Shown here piece by piece: positions 35,836-45,139 of a stretch of 64,000 bases of DNA; the stretch's first letter is position 1, and every line of letters starts with the position of its first letter. Both the position numbers and the translations under genes were made by a program. The notes beneath the pieces were generated by a model. The model saw only the letters and a program-made list of their open reading frames with translations, had not been told where the DNA came from and did no database searches. Source of the stretch: Flavobacterium sp. (lineage in GTDB: Bacteria > Bacteroidota > Bacteroidia > Flavobacteriales > Flavobacteriaceae); contig NZ_JAIXSL010000016.1 of NCBI RefSeq assembly GCF_027484705.1, positions 310,001-374,000 on the forward strand. Reading direction: 5' to 3'.

Positions 35836-38667
35836 TTGAAATCATACTTTAAATTCTTATGGTACTGCTTGTTGTTGCTGGCTTCGTGCCGGCAATACGC
35901 ACAGCATATATCAAAGCTCAACGCAAAGCTTGACGTGAAAACGAATACGCTTCTGGTAAGTCAGGAACTCACCTATTTCAATCAGACCAACGACACTATC
36001 AGTACTTTGGTGCTCAACGATTGGAATAACGCCTATTCCTATAAGAATTCGCTTCTAGGCCGGAGGTTTTCGGATGAATTTGTGCGTGCTTTTCATTTTG
36101 CTAGTGAAAAAGAATTGGGCGGTACCAATAACGTAGTGATTTTAGATACCCAAAATGCTGCATTATCGTGGCGGCGTTCGGAAAACCAAGTCGATTTGAT
36201 TGAAATTCCACTTCCTGAAAAGTTGCTGCCTTTCCAAAAGAAAAACCTTCATCTCACCTATTACGTTAAAATTCCAAGCGACCGTTTTACGCGGTATGGC
36301 TATACCGACAAAAAAGGTTTTATCTTAAAACAATGGTATTTGAGTCCGGCGCGTTATGAAAACCATCAGTTCGCGAAGTATAGCAATGCCGATTTGGATG
36401 ATGCCGCGAACGGATTGTGCGATTATGAACTTGCGATTGAAATTCCTAACGAGTATGATTTGAATTCTGATTTGAATGAAATCAGTAAAGTGAAAAGCGG
36501 TGAAGTTACCAAACTCATTTTAAGCGGAAAACAACGCACGGATTTCAGTTTATACATCGAACCAAAATCAAAATTTTACAGTTATAAAAACGATCAGGTA
36601 GAAGTTGTTACAAATTTGAAAGACAACAACTTAAACGATATTCAAAAAGCATTGTTGATTGATCGGATTGTAGGCTACGTGAATGAAAATATCGGTAAAT
36701 ATCCTTACGAAAAAATCACTGTTTCCGAAGTCGATTACGAACGCAATCCATATTACGGGCTCAACCAATTGCCTTCGTTCATCAATGTGTTTCAGGACGA
36801 ATTTGTCTACGAACTCAAGTTCCTCAAAACCTATCTCAACAATTATCTTAAGAATGCTATGCACCTCGATCCTAGAAAAGACCAATGGATTTACGACGGG
36901 ATTCAAGTGTATACGATGATGAATTATATTGATGAATTTCGTCCGGAGATGAAGATGATGGGCGGTTTATCGAAGCTCAAATTGCTTAAAAGCTTCAACA
37001 TCATCAATCAGGATTTCAATGAGCAATACAGCTATTATTACCTGCTGATGGCGCGCAAAAACCTTGACCAGCCACTCGGCAATTCAAAAGAAACCTTGAT
37101 CCGTTTCAATGAAAAAATCGCTTCCAAATACCGCGCAGGATTAAGTCTGAAATATCTTGACCGCTTTTTGAATGACTCCATCGTACCCAAATCAATCCGC
37201 AATTTTTACACTTTGAATACGGAACAATTGCGCTCCTCAAAAGACTTTGAATCCTTATTGAAACAGCAAACGCCCAAAGACATCGACTGGTTTTTCAAAA
37301 CAATCATCGACACGCGCGACATTGTAGATTATACGTTTGGGAAAGCTTCAAAAACCCAAGACAGCGTTACGTTCACGATCAAAAACAAAACGGGAACCAA
37401 CGTGCCGATTCCGGTTTACGGCATCAAAAACAAAAAAATCATCTTCAAGAAATGGTTTGAAAACATCAGCAAAGACAGCACTTTCACGATTGAAAGACAA
37501 GGCGCTGACAAACTCGTTTTGAATTATGAGAATGAAGTGCCCGAATTCAACCGCCGCAACAACTGGAAATCGCTGCACAGCTTTTTAGGCAACGACCGTC
37601 CGTATAAATTCAACTTTTTTAAAGATTTGGAAAACCCAGACTACAATCAGATTGTTTTCGTACCGTCGATCACTTACAATTACTACGATGGTTTGGCGCC
37701 GGGCTTGCGTTTTCACAATAAAACCTTGCTGGCCAAGCCTTTCAATTATGATGTGAATCCGGTTTATTCGCCAAATACGGGTTCTTTACGTGGTACATCA
37801 TCAGTCGCTTTCAGCCAGTATATCCGAGACAGCCGTTTGTATTACGTGAGATATGGATTGAACGGTTCCCATTTCAATTATGCTCCTGATGCTTCGTATT
37901 TTAAAATCAATCCGAGCATCACATTAAATATTCGCGATAACGATTTCAGAAAAAACGACCGTCAGGCATTGCTTTTTAGATATAATATTGTGCAGAAGCA
38001 GGAAACGAAATACATCGTTGACAATAAATTGGAGGATTACTCAGTGTTTAGTTTCAAATACATCAACAGCAAGCAGGAATTGGTGAATACTTTTAGTTAC
38101 CTGACCGATACACAACTTTCCAGTTCTTTTGGGAAATTGTCAGGTGAAATCCAATACAGAAGATTGTTCAACAACAACCGTCAGATTAATTTGAGGTTGT
38201 ATGCCGGATCATTTTTATACAACAAATCCAATAATAACAATACTTTCGATTTCGGATTGTCGGGTGTCAACGATTACCTTTTTGAACAAGAATTGCTCGG
38301 AAGATCGGAGAAAAGCGGCATTTTCAGCCAGCAGTTTATCATGGGCGAAGGCGGATTTAAGTCGAAAATAATGCCGGCTAACGTCAATAAATGGCTCGTG
38401 ACTACCAATGCGAGTTTCAACGTTTGGAACTGGATTGAAGTCTACGGCGATTTAGGATTGGTCAAAAACAGCGATATTGCAGAAAAATGGGTGTATGACA
38501 GCGGGATCCGATTGAATCTTGTCCCTGATTATTTTGAATTTTATTTTCCCGTCTACTCCAACAATGGCTGGGAAATTACGCAATCGCAATACAGCCAAAA
38601 AATCAGGATTGTGTTCACTCTAGACCCAAAAGTTTTAGTGAATTTGTTTACAAGAAAATGGTTTTAA
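35836..38667 (+). CDS. large protein with peptidase-M1-like domain lacking zinc motif, plus C-terminal beta-barrel
   Basis: A 943-residue exported protein. The start is a TTG immediately after an in-frame stop; no ATG is in frame nearby, and it places a signal sequence at the N-terminus (WYCLLLLASC, lipobox-like). Residues about 25-540 resemble the M1/gluzincin aminopeptidase layout: YYGLNQLPSF sits where GAMEN-type motifs lie and DQWIYDGIQVY where WxxEGxAxY lies, but no HEXXH is present. From about 600 to the end the protein has alternating amphipathic strands and ends KVLVNLFTRKWF, suggesting an outer-membrane barrel. Family unnamed to me; a noncatalytic peptidase fold is inferred. Confidence 0.75.
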   Translation: MKSYFKFLWYCLLLLASCRQYAQHISKLNAKLDVKTNTLLVSQELTYFNQTNDTISTLVLNDWNNAYSYKNSLLGRRFSDEFVRAFHFASEKELGGTNNVVILDTQNAALSWRRSENQVDLIEIPLPEKLLPFQKKNLHLTYYVKIPSDRFTRYGYTDKKGFILKQWYLSPARYENHQFAKYSNADLDDAANGLCDYELAIEIPNEYDLNSDLNEISKVKSGEVTKLILSGKQRTDFSLYIEPKSKFYSYKNDQVEVVTNLKDNNLNDIQKALLIDRIVGYVNENIGKYPYEKITVSEVDYERNPYYGLNQLPSFINVFQDEFVYELKFLKTYLNNYLKNAMHLDPRKDQWIYDGIQVYTMMNYIDEFRPEMKMMGGLSKLKLLKSFNIINQDFNEQYSYYYLLMARKNLDQPLGNSKETLIRFNEKIASKYRAGLSLKYLDRFLNDSIVPKSIRNFYTLNTEQLRSSKDFESLLKQQTPKDIDWFFKTIIDTRDIVDYTFGKASKTQDSVTFTIKNKTGTNVPIPVYGIKNKKIIFKKWFENISKDSTFTIERQGADKLVLNYENEVPEFNRRNNWKSLHSFLGNDRPYKFNFFKDLENPDYNQIVFVPSITYNYYDGLAPGLRFHNKTLLAKPFNYDVNPVYSPNTGSLRGTSSVAFSQYIRDSRLYYVRYGLNGSHFNYAPDASYFKINPSITLNIRDNDFRKNDRQALLFRYNIVQKQETKYIVDNKLEDYSVFSFKYINSKQELVNTFSYLTDTQLSSSFGKLSGEIQYRRLFNNNRQINLRLYAGSFLYNKSNNNNTFDFGLSGVNDYLFEQELLGRSEKSGIFSQQFIMGEGGFKSKIMPANVNKWLVTTNASFNVWNWIEVYGDLGLVKNSDIAEKWVYDSGIRLNLVPDYFEFYFPVYSNNGWEITQSQYSQKIRIVFTLDPKVLVNLFTRKWF

Positions 38668-38810
38668 GAATTAAATCTGTGTTGATTTATCAATCAATCT
38701 AAATTTTCTTTGCATTATAACCAATACAGGCTTGAAATTCCATTGCGAGTTTGAGAATATCGAAAAAATATATTTTTAGAGGTAAAGTCAAAACGACAGC
38801 CTTTTTTAAC

Positions 38811-38818
38811 TAAATTTG
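38811..38818 (+). promoter_or_regulatory. candidate -7 element (TAAATTTG)
   Basis: A TAnnTTTG match 25 nt before the E1 dehydrogenase start codon. Confidence 0.5.
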
Positions 38819-38843
38819 TTTTCCTAAGAAATAAAATCACTTT

Positions 38844-41246
38844 ATGACACAAGTTGAAACCAGTCCGGTGCTGTCTTTTGAAGACTTCAAAAAAGAAGTA
38901 CTGAATGATTATAAAATTGCCATTACTAGCCGTGAATGCAGCCTTTTGGGCCGCCGCGAAGTATTGACCGGCAAAGCCAAGTTCGGTATTTTCGGCGACG
39001 GAAAAGAAGTGCCGCAATTGGCGATGGCGAAAGCTTTCAGAAATGGCGATTTCCGTTCGGGTTATTACCGCGACCAAACCTTTATGATGGCCATTGGCGA
39101 GCTCAACATTGAACAGTTTTTTGCCGGTTTGTATGGCCACACCGATATCAATTTTGATCCGATGTCAGCCGGAAGACAAATGGGCGGACACTTCGCTACG
39201 AAAAGCATCAACGAAGACGGTTCCTGGAAAAACCTTACCCAACAAAAAAATTCAAGCGCTGATATTTCTCCAACGGCAGGCCAAATGCCAAGACTTTTGG
39301 GATTGGCGCAAGCTTCCAAAATATACCGCAACGTCAGCGGCATCGACACTTCGAATTTTTCAGTGAATGGTAATGAAGTGGCTTGGGGAACGATTGGCAA
39401 CGCCAGTACTTCAGAAGGTTTATTTTTTGAAACAATCAATGCGGCCGGCGTGATGCAGGTTCCGATGGTCATCAGCGTTTGGGACGATGAATACGGGATT
39501 TCCGTGCATGCCAAACACCAGACTACAAAAGAAAGTATTTCCGAAATCCTGAAAGGTTTTCAGCGTGATGAAGACCATAATGGCTATGAAATCCTGACCG
39601 TAAAAGGTTGGGATTATGCTGACTTGGTTTCAACATTTGAAAAAGCATCGCAGATGGCACGCGAAGAACACGTTCCGGTTTTGATTCACGTTGTGGAGTT
39701 GACGCAACCGCAAGGGCATTCCACATCCGGTTCGCACGAACGTTATAAAAATACCGAGCGTCTGGAATGGGAAGCCGAATTCGATTGCATCCGACAAATG
39801 AAATCCTGGATGGTCACTTATAATATCGCAACAGAAGCCGAACTTGACGCTATTGACGCTAACGCCAAAAAAGAAGTACTCGAAGGCAAAAAAGCCGCTT
39901 GGAGTGCCTATTTAAATCCAATCAAAGACGAGCAGAAAGAAGCTTGTGATTTGTTGGAATCGATTGCCAATTCCAGCGATAATAAAGTTTTCATCCAGAA
40001 ATTTGCTGACGATTTAAAAGCGATCAAAGAGCCGAACCGCAAAGATATTTTGGTGGCGATGCGTAAAGTATTGCGTATGATTTCCAACGAAAGCGGCAAA
40101 CCTTCGCTATCGAACTGGATTAAAAACTACTCAGAGAAAATCCAGCCGAAATTCAGTTCGCATTTATATTCGACTTCCAATAAAAATGTATTTTCCGTTA
40201 AAGAGGTACTACCAACTTACGACGAAAATCCTGAAGATGCCGACGGAAGAATGGTCTTGCGCGACAACTTCGATGCTATTTTCTCGAAATATCCCGAAGT
40301 ACTTGTTTTTGGCGAAGATGCCGGAAACATTGGCGATGTCAACCAAGGCCTCGATGGCATGCAGGAAAAATATGGCGAATTGCGCGTAGCCGATGTCGGA
40401 ATTCGTGAAGCTACGATTTTAGGGCAAGGCATCGGAATGGCATTGCGTGGATTGCGCCCGATTGCGGAAATCCAATACCTTGATTATTTGTTGTACGCGA
40501 TCCAGATTATGAGTGATGATTTGGCGACTTTACAATACAGAACGCTTGGAAACCAAAAAGCACCACTAATCATCAGAACACGCGGCCATCGTCTCGAAGG
40601 CATCTGGCATTCGGGTTCTCCGATGGGAATGATCCTCAATGCGTTGCGTGGTATCCACGTTTTGGTGCCTAGAAATATGACCAAAGCGGCAGGTTTTTAC
40701 AATACTTTATTACAAACCGACGAACCTGCTTTATTGATTGAATGTCTGAATGGTTATCGATTGAAAGAAAAAATGCCAAACAACCTTGGCGAATTCAAAA
40801 CACCAATCGGTGTCGTGGAAACCTTGAAAGAAGGTAACGACATCACTTTGGTTTCATATGGTTCGACGTTGCGATTGGTCGAACAAGCCGCTAAGGAATT
40901 GCTCGAAAAAGGCATCGATTGTGAAATCATCGACGTACAATCTTTGCTTCCATTTGATGTGAATCACGATATCGTCAAAAGCATCATGAAAACGAACCGA
41001 CTTTTGGTCATTGATGAAGATGTTCCCGGTGGCGCTTCGGCATTCATTATGCAACATATTCTCGAAGTTCAGAATGCGTACGATTATCTCGACAGCAAAC
41101 CGCAAACGCTTACTTCTAAAGAACATCGACCTGCTTACGGAACTGACGGCGATTATTTCTCCAAACCATCGGTCGAGGATATTTATGAAAAAGTCTATGC
41201 GATGATGAGCGAGATGAATCCGAAACAATATCCGGCGTTATATTAA
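38844..41246 (+). CDS. fused E1 alpha/beta subunit of a branched-chain 2-oxoacid dehydrogenase
   Basis: An 800-residue thiamine-diphosphate enzyme in which E1 alpha (about 1-440) and E1 beta (about 470-800) are one chain, as is usual in Bacteroidota. The alpha half shows the ThDP/Mg area GTIGNASTSEGLFFE (about 179-193); the beta half shows FGEDAGNIGDVNQG, RVADVGIREATILGQGIGMA and LVSYGSTLRLVEQAA. It decarboxylates branched-chain 2-oxoacids and passes the acyl group to the E2 lipoyl protein, which is not in this window. Ends at a strong terminator. Confidence 0.93.
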   Translation: MTQVETSPVLSFEDFKKEVLNDYKIAITSRECSLLGRREVLTGKAKFGIFGDGKEVPQLAMAKAFRNGDFRSGYYRDQTFMMAIGELNIEQFFAGLYGHTDINFDPMSAGRQMGGHFATKSINEDGSWKNLTQQKNSSADISPTAGQMPRLLGLAQASKIYRNVSGIDTSNFSVNGNEVAWGTIGNASTSEGLFFETINAAGVMQVPMVISVWDDEYGISVHAKHQTTKESISEILKGFQRDEDHNGYEILTVKGWDYADLVSTFEKASQMAREEHVPVLIHVVELTQPQGHSTSGSHERYKNTERLEWEAEFDCIRQMKSWMVTYNIATEAELDAIDANAKKEVLEGKKAAWSAYLNPIKDEQKEACDLLESIANSSDNKVFIQKFADDLKAIKEPNRKDILVAMRKVLRMISNESGKPSLSNWIKNYSEKIQPKFSSHLYSTSNKNVFSVKEVLPTYDENPEDADGRMVLRDNFDAIFSKYPEVLVFGEDAGNIGDVNQGLDGMQEKYGELRVADVGIREATILGQGIGMALRGLRPIAEIQYLDYLLYAIQIMSDDLATLQYRTLGNQKAPLIIRTRGHRLEGIWHSGSPMGMILNALRGIHVLVPRNMTKAAGFYNTLLQTDEPALLIECLNGYRLKEKMPNNLGEFKTPIGVVETLKEGNDITLVSYGSTLRLVEQAAKELLEKGIDCEIIDVQSLLPFDVNHDIVKSIMKTNRLLVIDEDVPGGASAFIMQHILEVQNAYDYLDSKPQTLTSKEHRPAYGTDGDYFSKPSVEDIYEKVYAMMSEMNPKQYPALY

Positions 41247-41259
41247 CCTCATAAATCTT

Positions 41260-41290
41260 AAATCCCATTCGAAAGTTTGGGATTTTTTTT
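41260..41290 (+). terminator. intrinsic terminator of the E1 dehydrogenase gene
   Basis: AAATCCCA/TGGGATTT stem of 8 bp followed by a T-run. It rules out a start at 41277 for the following lipoprotein gene. Confidence 0.8.
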
Positions 41291-41351
41291 GAACAATGAC
41301 CAATATAAAACCCGGAAAGCCGTTTATACCTTGAACCAAAAATGGAAGGCT

Positions 41352-41888
41352 ATGAAAAATATACTGCTTTTACTGACTTTATGTTTTTTGATCGGCTGTA
41401 AATCAAAGAAAGACTCGGTTTCAAAAACAGAAACGGCGCCCAAATATAAAATGGAGAAAATTCTCGATGACAAGGTCGATGTCGAACAGAAAGAAAGGAT
41501 GACCGCTTTGGGCAAACAAATCCTGATGACGTGCAACACTTCTAAATTCAAGCCGTTGTCTGATAAAGAAGCCACGCCCGAAGTCCGCAAAAACATGACC
41601 ATCGAGCGATTGACGAAAACCTGTTTGAAATTCAAATTAAAATACGGTGACTTCAAGGATTTGCAATTTGTGGAAGCCTACAGGAATTATCCCGAAAACA
41701 AAATCATCTACCGCTATAAAGCGCTCTACGAAAAGAAAATTGCCCATAAGGAACTCCGGATTACAGTCAATGAAAACAACCAGATTTCAGCTGTGAATTC
41801 AAAAGACTGGAAAGATGATTTTTTGAAAGCTGATGCGGCAAAAGCAAAACCCGATCCGAAAAAATCCGAAAATAAAAAAACAAGCTAA
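41352..41888 (+). CDS. small lipoprotein, unknown function
   Basis: A 178-residue lipoprotein (signal ending CFLIGC, Cys16). The start at 41352 is chosen because an upstream frame from 41277 would run through the terminator. The body is Lys-rich and charged: KYKMEKILDDKVDVEQKER, then KFKLKYGDFKDLQFVEAYRNYP, with a Lys/Pro tail. I recognise no domain. It precedes an operon of three small genes but has a separate promoter candidate downstream. Confidence 0.75.
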   Translation: MKNILLLLTLCFLIGCKSKKDSVSKTETAPKYKMEKILDDKVDVEQKERMTALGKQILMTCNTSKFKPLSDKEATPEVRKNMTIERLTKTCLKFKLKYGDFKDLQFVEAYRNYPENKIIYRYKALYEKKIAHKELRITVNENNQISAVNSKDWKDDFLKADAAKAKPDPKKSENKKTS

Positions 41889-41963
41889 GACGCGTATTTC
41901 CGAATCAAATTATAAATTTAAGTTATAAAATCGCGGAATCCGTGGCTAAAAATTTTGTTTTTA

Positions 41964-41971
41964 TAAATTTG
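41964..41971 (+). promoter_or_regulatory. candidate -7 element (TAAATTTG)
   Basis: A TAnnTTTG match 36 nt before the start at 42008. It lies within the longer frame that starts at 41942. Confidence 0.4.
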
Positions 41972-42007
41972 AAACAGAAATGCCTCACGTCAAATTCCGA
42001 TACATTC

Positions 42008-42538
42008 ATGATTCGAAAAATAATACTTCTTTTTTGTTGTTTCCTATCGTCCATAGCATTCGGACAAGAAACGATGGTGTTGCATGCCAAATCTTACACG
42101 GCAACGCCAATCTGGGATTTCATTTGTGAAAACTACGCCTATTCAGGAATCACCCAAATTCAAATCGCCAAAACGGAAAAAGGCGGTTTGCTAAAAATAG
42201 TGGTTGAAACCAATGAACAATCGTATGCCATCGCCGGTAATGTTTATATCGATCTTGCCGATTTGACTGCGTTGGTCTGCACCGACAAAAACATCCGTGA
42301 AACCAACGGCAATAAGATCATTTCGTATTATATTTTGACGACAGCTGAAATGAACCGCCTCAAAAAAACGGAAATACAAGCCATAAGATTTTCAATCAAA
42401 GGCAAAAAAAGCAAATTTTCGGGTCAAAATGGATACTTTACGGCTGTCAATAAAAAGAAGTATTTTGCAACGGTTTATGACAACTCCAAAAAAAGTTACG
42501 AGACGAATCTGGACATTACTGCATTATACCATCAATAA
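42008..42538 (+). CDS. small exported protein, unknown function
   Basis: A 176-residue protein with an N-terminal signal peptide (MIRKIILLFCCFLSSIAFGQ). The start at 42008 places that signal at the N-terminus; the longer frame from 41942 crosses a promoter box. The mature part is predicted mainly beta (TQIQIAKTEKGGLLKIVV, IAGNVYIDLADLTALVC). No domain is recognised. Its stop overlaps the next ATG by one base (TAATG), so translation is probably coupled to the SnoaL-like gene. Confidence 0.75.
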   Translation: MIRKIILLFCCFLSSIAFGQETMVLHAKSYTATPIWDFICENYAYSGITQIQIAKTEKGGLLKIVVETNEQSYAIAGNVYIDLADLTALVCTDKNIRETNGNKIISYYILTTAEMNRLKKTEIQAIRFSIKGKKSKFSGQNGYFTAVNKKKYFATVYDNSKKSYETNLDITALYHQ

Positions 42539-43011
42539 TGAACAACCACAAAGCACTTATCGAAAAATTCTACACGGCGTTTGCGAATCAAGACACGGCA
42601 ACTATGGCGCAGTGTTATCATGAGGAATTGCTTTTTGAAGATCCGGTTTTCGGAAAGCTCAATTTCGAGAAAGCTACATTGATGTGGAAAATGCTCATCG
42701 AGCGCAGCAAAGGCAATCTGAAAATTGAATTTCACAATGTCAAGGCCAATGAAAATTCAGGTTCCGTGACTTGGGTTGCCACTTACCTGTTCAGCAAAAC
42801 CAACCGCAAAGTGATCAATGTGATTCACGCCTATTTTGAATTCAAAGACGGTCTGATCATCAAACACACCGATACTTTCGATTTGTGGAAATGGTCGCGT
42901 CAAGCTTTCGGATTTAAAGGTTTACTGCTAGGCTGGTCGGCATTCATGCAACAAAAAATCAAACAACAAGCGCAAATAAGCTTGGAACAATATTTAAAGA
43001 AATATTTATGA
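42538..43011 (+). CDS. SnoaL/NTF2-like fold protein
   Basis: A 157-residue protein of the NTF2-like superfamily. The pattern ALIEKFYTAFANQDTATMAQCYHEELLFEDPVFG and the later HAYFEFKDGLIIKHTDTFDLWKWSRQAFG, given here in parts, is the SnoaL-type layout. Members are small-molecule-binding isomerases or cyclases or have no known activity. It overlaps the upstream gene (TAATG) and the downstream acetyltransferase (ATGA), forming a tight three-gene unit. The substrate cannot be told. Confidence 0.85.
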   Translation: MNNHKALIEKFYTAFANQDTATMAQCYHEELLFEDPVFGKLNFEKATLMWKMLIERSKGNLKIEFHNVKANENSGSVTWVATYLFSKTNRKVINVIHAYFEFKDGLIIKHTDTFDLWKWSRQAFGFKGLLLGWSAFMQQKIKQQAQISLEQYLKKYL

Positions 43012-43448
43012 TCATTAGAGAAGCTTTAATCGACGACATTCCTCGGATTATGGTAATACGTCTGGCCGTTAAAGAAAACACGCTTTCAAATCCGGATTTG
43101 GTCACGCAGGAAGATTGCGTCGAATTTATCACACAACGCGGCAAAGGCTGGGTTTGCGAAATGGAAAACACCATCGTCGGATTCTCCATTGTTGATCTCA
43201 AAGACCATAATATTTGGGCGCTGTTCATCGATCCTGATTTTGAGAAAAAAGGCATCGGCAGAAAACTTCATGACGTGATGCTCGACTGGTATTTCAAACA
43301 GACAAAAACTACGGTTTGGTTGGGCACCGAGCCAAAATCGAGAGCGGAAGGTTTCTACAGAAAAGCCGGCTGGATTGAAACCGGAACGCACGGCAAAGGC
43401 GAAATTAAATTTGAAATAACTTTTGATTCTTGGCATTCGCAAGATTAA
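43008..43448 (+). CDS. GNAT N-acetyltransferase
   Basis: A 146-residue GNAT enzyme: IREALIDDIPRIMVIR at the start, then the acetyl-CoA loop DFEKKGIGRKLHD (about 77-89), and AEGFYRKAGWIETG near the end. The acceptor is unknown. It overlaps the NTF2-like gene by four bases and ends the 42008-43448 unit. A weak TAAGG/CCTTA hairpin follows it. Confidence 0.88.
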   Translation: MIIREALIDDIPRIMVIRLAVKENTLSNPDLVTQEDCVEFITQRGKGWVCEMENTIVGFSIVDLKDHNIWALFIDPDFEKKGIGRKLHDVMLDWYFKQTKTTVWLGTEPKSRAEGFYRKAGWIETGTHGKGEIKFEITFDSWHSQD

Positions 43449-43498
43449 AAAGCATAAGGATTTAAGGAAAACCTTATTTAAGTTGGTTTAATCTTTAG

Positions 43499-43506
43499 TA
43501 CTTTTG
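43499..43506 (+). promoter_or_regulatory. candidate -7 element (TACTTTTG)
   Basis: A TAnnTTTG match 16 nt before the ATG at 43523. Confidence 0.5.
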
Positions 43507-43522
43507 GGGAAATTTCATCCAC

Positions 43523-43705
43523 ATGAATGCTAAGAAAAGAAAAATCATCCTCACGGTTTTGCTGCTGCTTGCACTGGGAAATTATGGCCGCTTGCAAGGC
43601 ACGGAAAATATCAGAACCGTTGAATTCCTATCGATATTTGCCATTGGAGCTTTGTCAGCTTTATTGGTCAGGGAAGTTTTCGGAAAAGATAACGACGACG
43701 AATAA
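43523..43705 (+). CDS. 60-residue membrane protein, unknown function
   Basis: A small protein with two short hydrophobic stretches (about residues 8-22 and 33-50) between a basic N-terminus (MNAKKRKIIL) and an acidic end (KDNDDE). No family name is known to me. It is transcribed three bases ahead of rlmH, with a promoter box 16 nt before its start, so it is very likely a real gene and cotranscribed with rlmH. Confidence 0.65.
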   Translation: MNAKKRKIILTVLLLLALGNYGRLQGTENIRTVEFLSIFAIGALSALLVREVFGKDNDDE

Positions 43706-43708
43706 GCT

Positions 43709-44182
43709 ATGAATATCAGACTCATCGCGGTCGGGAAAACCGATCACAACCAACTTCAGGCTTTGATGGACGAATATCAGAAACGTTTGTCGTTCTACAT
43801 CAAATTCGATCTCGAAATCATTCCCGACATCAAAAACGTCAAAAACCTTTCAGAAGCCCAGCAGAAAGAAAAAGAAGGCGAACTCATCTTAGCCAAAATC
43901 TCGGCAACCGATCAATTGATATTGCTTGACGAAAACGGAAAAACCTTTTCAAGCGTAAATTTTGCAGCCGAATTGCAAAAGAAAATGAATTCCGGAATCA
44001 AGACTTTAGTATTCGTCATTGGCGGTCCATACGGATTTTCTCAAGCGGTCTATGATAAAGCGCAAGGCAAGATTTCATTGTCACCGATGACGTTTTCGCA
44101 TCAGATGGTGCGCTTGTTTTTTATTGAGCAATTGTATCGCGGCTTTACGATTTTGAAAAACGAACCTTATCACCACCAATAA
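43709..44182 (+). CDS. rlmH: 23S rRNA pseudouridine-1915 N3-methyltransferase RlmH
   Basis: A 157-residue SPOUT methyltransferase that methylates a pseudouridine in helix 69 of 23S rRNA. Typical are MNIRLIAVGK at the start, IGGPYGFSQAVYDKA (about 108-122) forming the SAM-binding knot, and the invariant end LYRGFTILKNEPYHHQ. Normal length. It is convergent with folP with an 18-bp gap. Confidence 0.96.
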   Translation: MNIRLIAVGKTDHNQLQALMDEYQKRLSFYIKFDLEIIPDIKNVKNLSEAQQKEKEGELILAKISATDQLILLDENGKTFSSVNFAAELQKKMNSGIKTLVFVIGGPYGFSQAVYDKAQGKISLSPMTFSHQMVRLFFIEQLYRGFTILKNEPYHHQ

Positions 44183-44200
44183 TTAATTGACAATTGATAA

Positions 44201-45025
44201 TTAAATCTCTAATCGATTGAACAATTTTACACTTTCGATTGCTTCTTTAACGTCGTGAACTCTAAGGATTTTGGCGCCTTTTGTTAAAGCAATTGTATTC
44301 AAAACCGTGGTTCCGTTGAGCGCTTCCTGAACCGAAGATTCCAGTACTTTATAAACCATCGATTTTCGGGAAACACCAACCAAAATTGGCAGTTCCAATA
44401 TTTGAAACAACTCTAGTTTTTGCAGCACTTCATAATTCTGGTCGAGCGTTTTCGCAAAACCAAATCCGGGATCGACAATCAAATCATTAATTCCGAAACT
44501 TCTGGCGGCGGCGATTTTCTCCGAAAAATAAAACAACATTTCTTTGACGATGTTCTCATATTGTGCGAGGGTTGTCATGGTTTGCGGCGTGCCTTTCATG
44601 TGCATCATCACATACGGAACTTGATATTGAGCAACGACTTTCATCATTTTCTCATCGAGAGTTCCGGCAGCAATATCGTTGATTATCGCGGCACCATGAT
44701 CGAGCGCGGATTTCGCCACTTCGCTTCTGAAAGTATCTATAGAAAGTAAGGTTTGCGGGAAATGTTTCAAAACGGATTTTACGACCGGAAGTAGCCGTTC
44801 CAATTCTTCATCTTGCGTTACAAAAGCCGCATTGGGTTTGCTTGAATAGGCACCAAGATCGATGAAATCAGCGCCTTCGACCAGCATTTTTTCGACTTGT
44901 TCCAGTATATTTTTTTCCGTAACATACTGACCGCCATCGTAAAAAGAATTAGGCGTCACATTGAGAATCCCCATCACTTTAGGGCGGGTTAAATCGATGA
45001 GCTGGCCGAGGCAATTAATTGTCAT
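44201..45025 (-). CDS. folP: dihydropteroate synthase
   Basis: A 274-residue TIM-barrel enzyme that joins p-aminobenzoate to the pterin pyrophosphate in folate synthesis, the target of sulfonamides. Motifs are GILNVTPNSFYDGG, DLGAYSSKPNA, SIDTFRSEVA, INDIAAG and GVSRKSM. The start at 45025 (MTINCLGQLIDL) is preferred over 45055 because the protein family begins shortly before the first strand. It is divergent from the DUF1599 gene. Confidence 0.94.
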   Translation of the reverse strand: MTINCLGQLIDLTRPKVMGILNVTPNSFYDGGQYVTEKNILEQVEKMLVEGADFIDLGAYSSKPNAAFVTQDEELERLLPVVKSVLKHFPQTLLSIDTFRSEVAKSALDHGAAIINDIAAGTLDEKMMKVVAQYQVPYVMMHMKGTPQTMTTLAQYENIVKEMLFYFSEKIAAARSFGINDLIVDPGFGFAKTLDQNYEVLQKLELFQILELPILVGVSRKSMVYKVLESSVQEALNGTTVLNTIALTKGAKILRVHDVKEAIESVKLFNRLEI

Positions 45026-45065
45026 GGTTATTCGTTTTAGTCGACAAACATTCAAAAAAAAAAAC

Positions 45066-45073
45066 TATTTTTG
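45066..45073 (+). promoter_or_regulatory. candidate -7 element (TATTTTTG) for the DUF1599 gene
   Basis: A TAnnTTTG match 66 nt before the start at 45140. Confidence 0.3.
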
Positions 45074-45120
45074 ACGCGAGGCCGTTAGGCCATACCGAAC
45101 GTGGTTAAAAAATTCGATTA

Positions 45121-45128
45121 CAAATATA
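45121..45128 (-). promoter_or_regulatory. candidate -7 element (TATATTTG) for folP
   Basis: A TAnnTTTG match on the minus strand. With the plus-strand box at 45066, it makes the two 5' leaders overlap each other. Confidence 0.3.
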
Positions 45129-45139
45129 CAGCAATAATA

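Noticed and set aside
41277..41351. Upstream start for the lipoprotein after the E1 gene
   Set aside because: It lies in the E1 terminator, and the signal peptide starts only at 41352.
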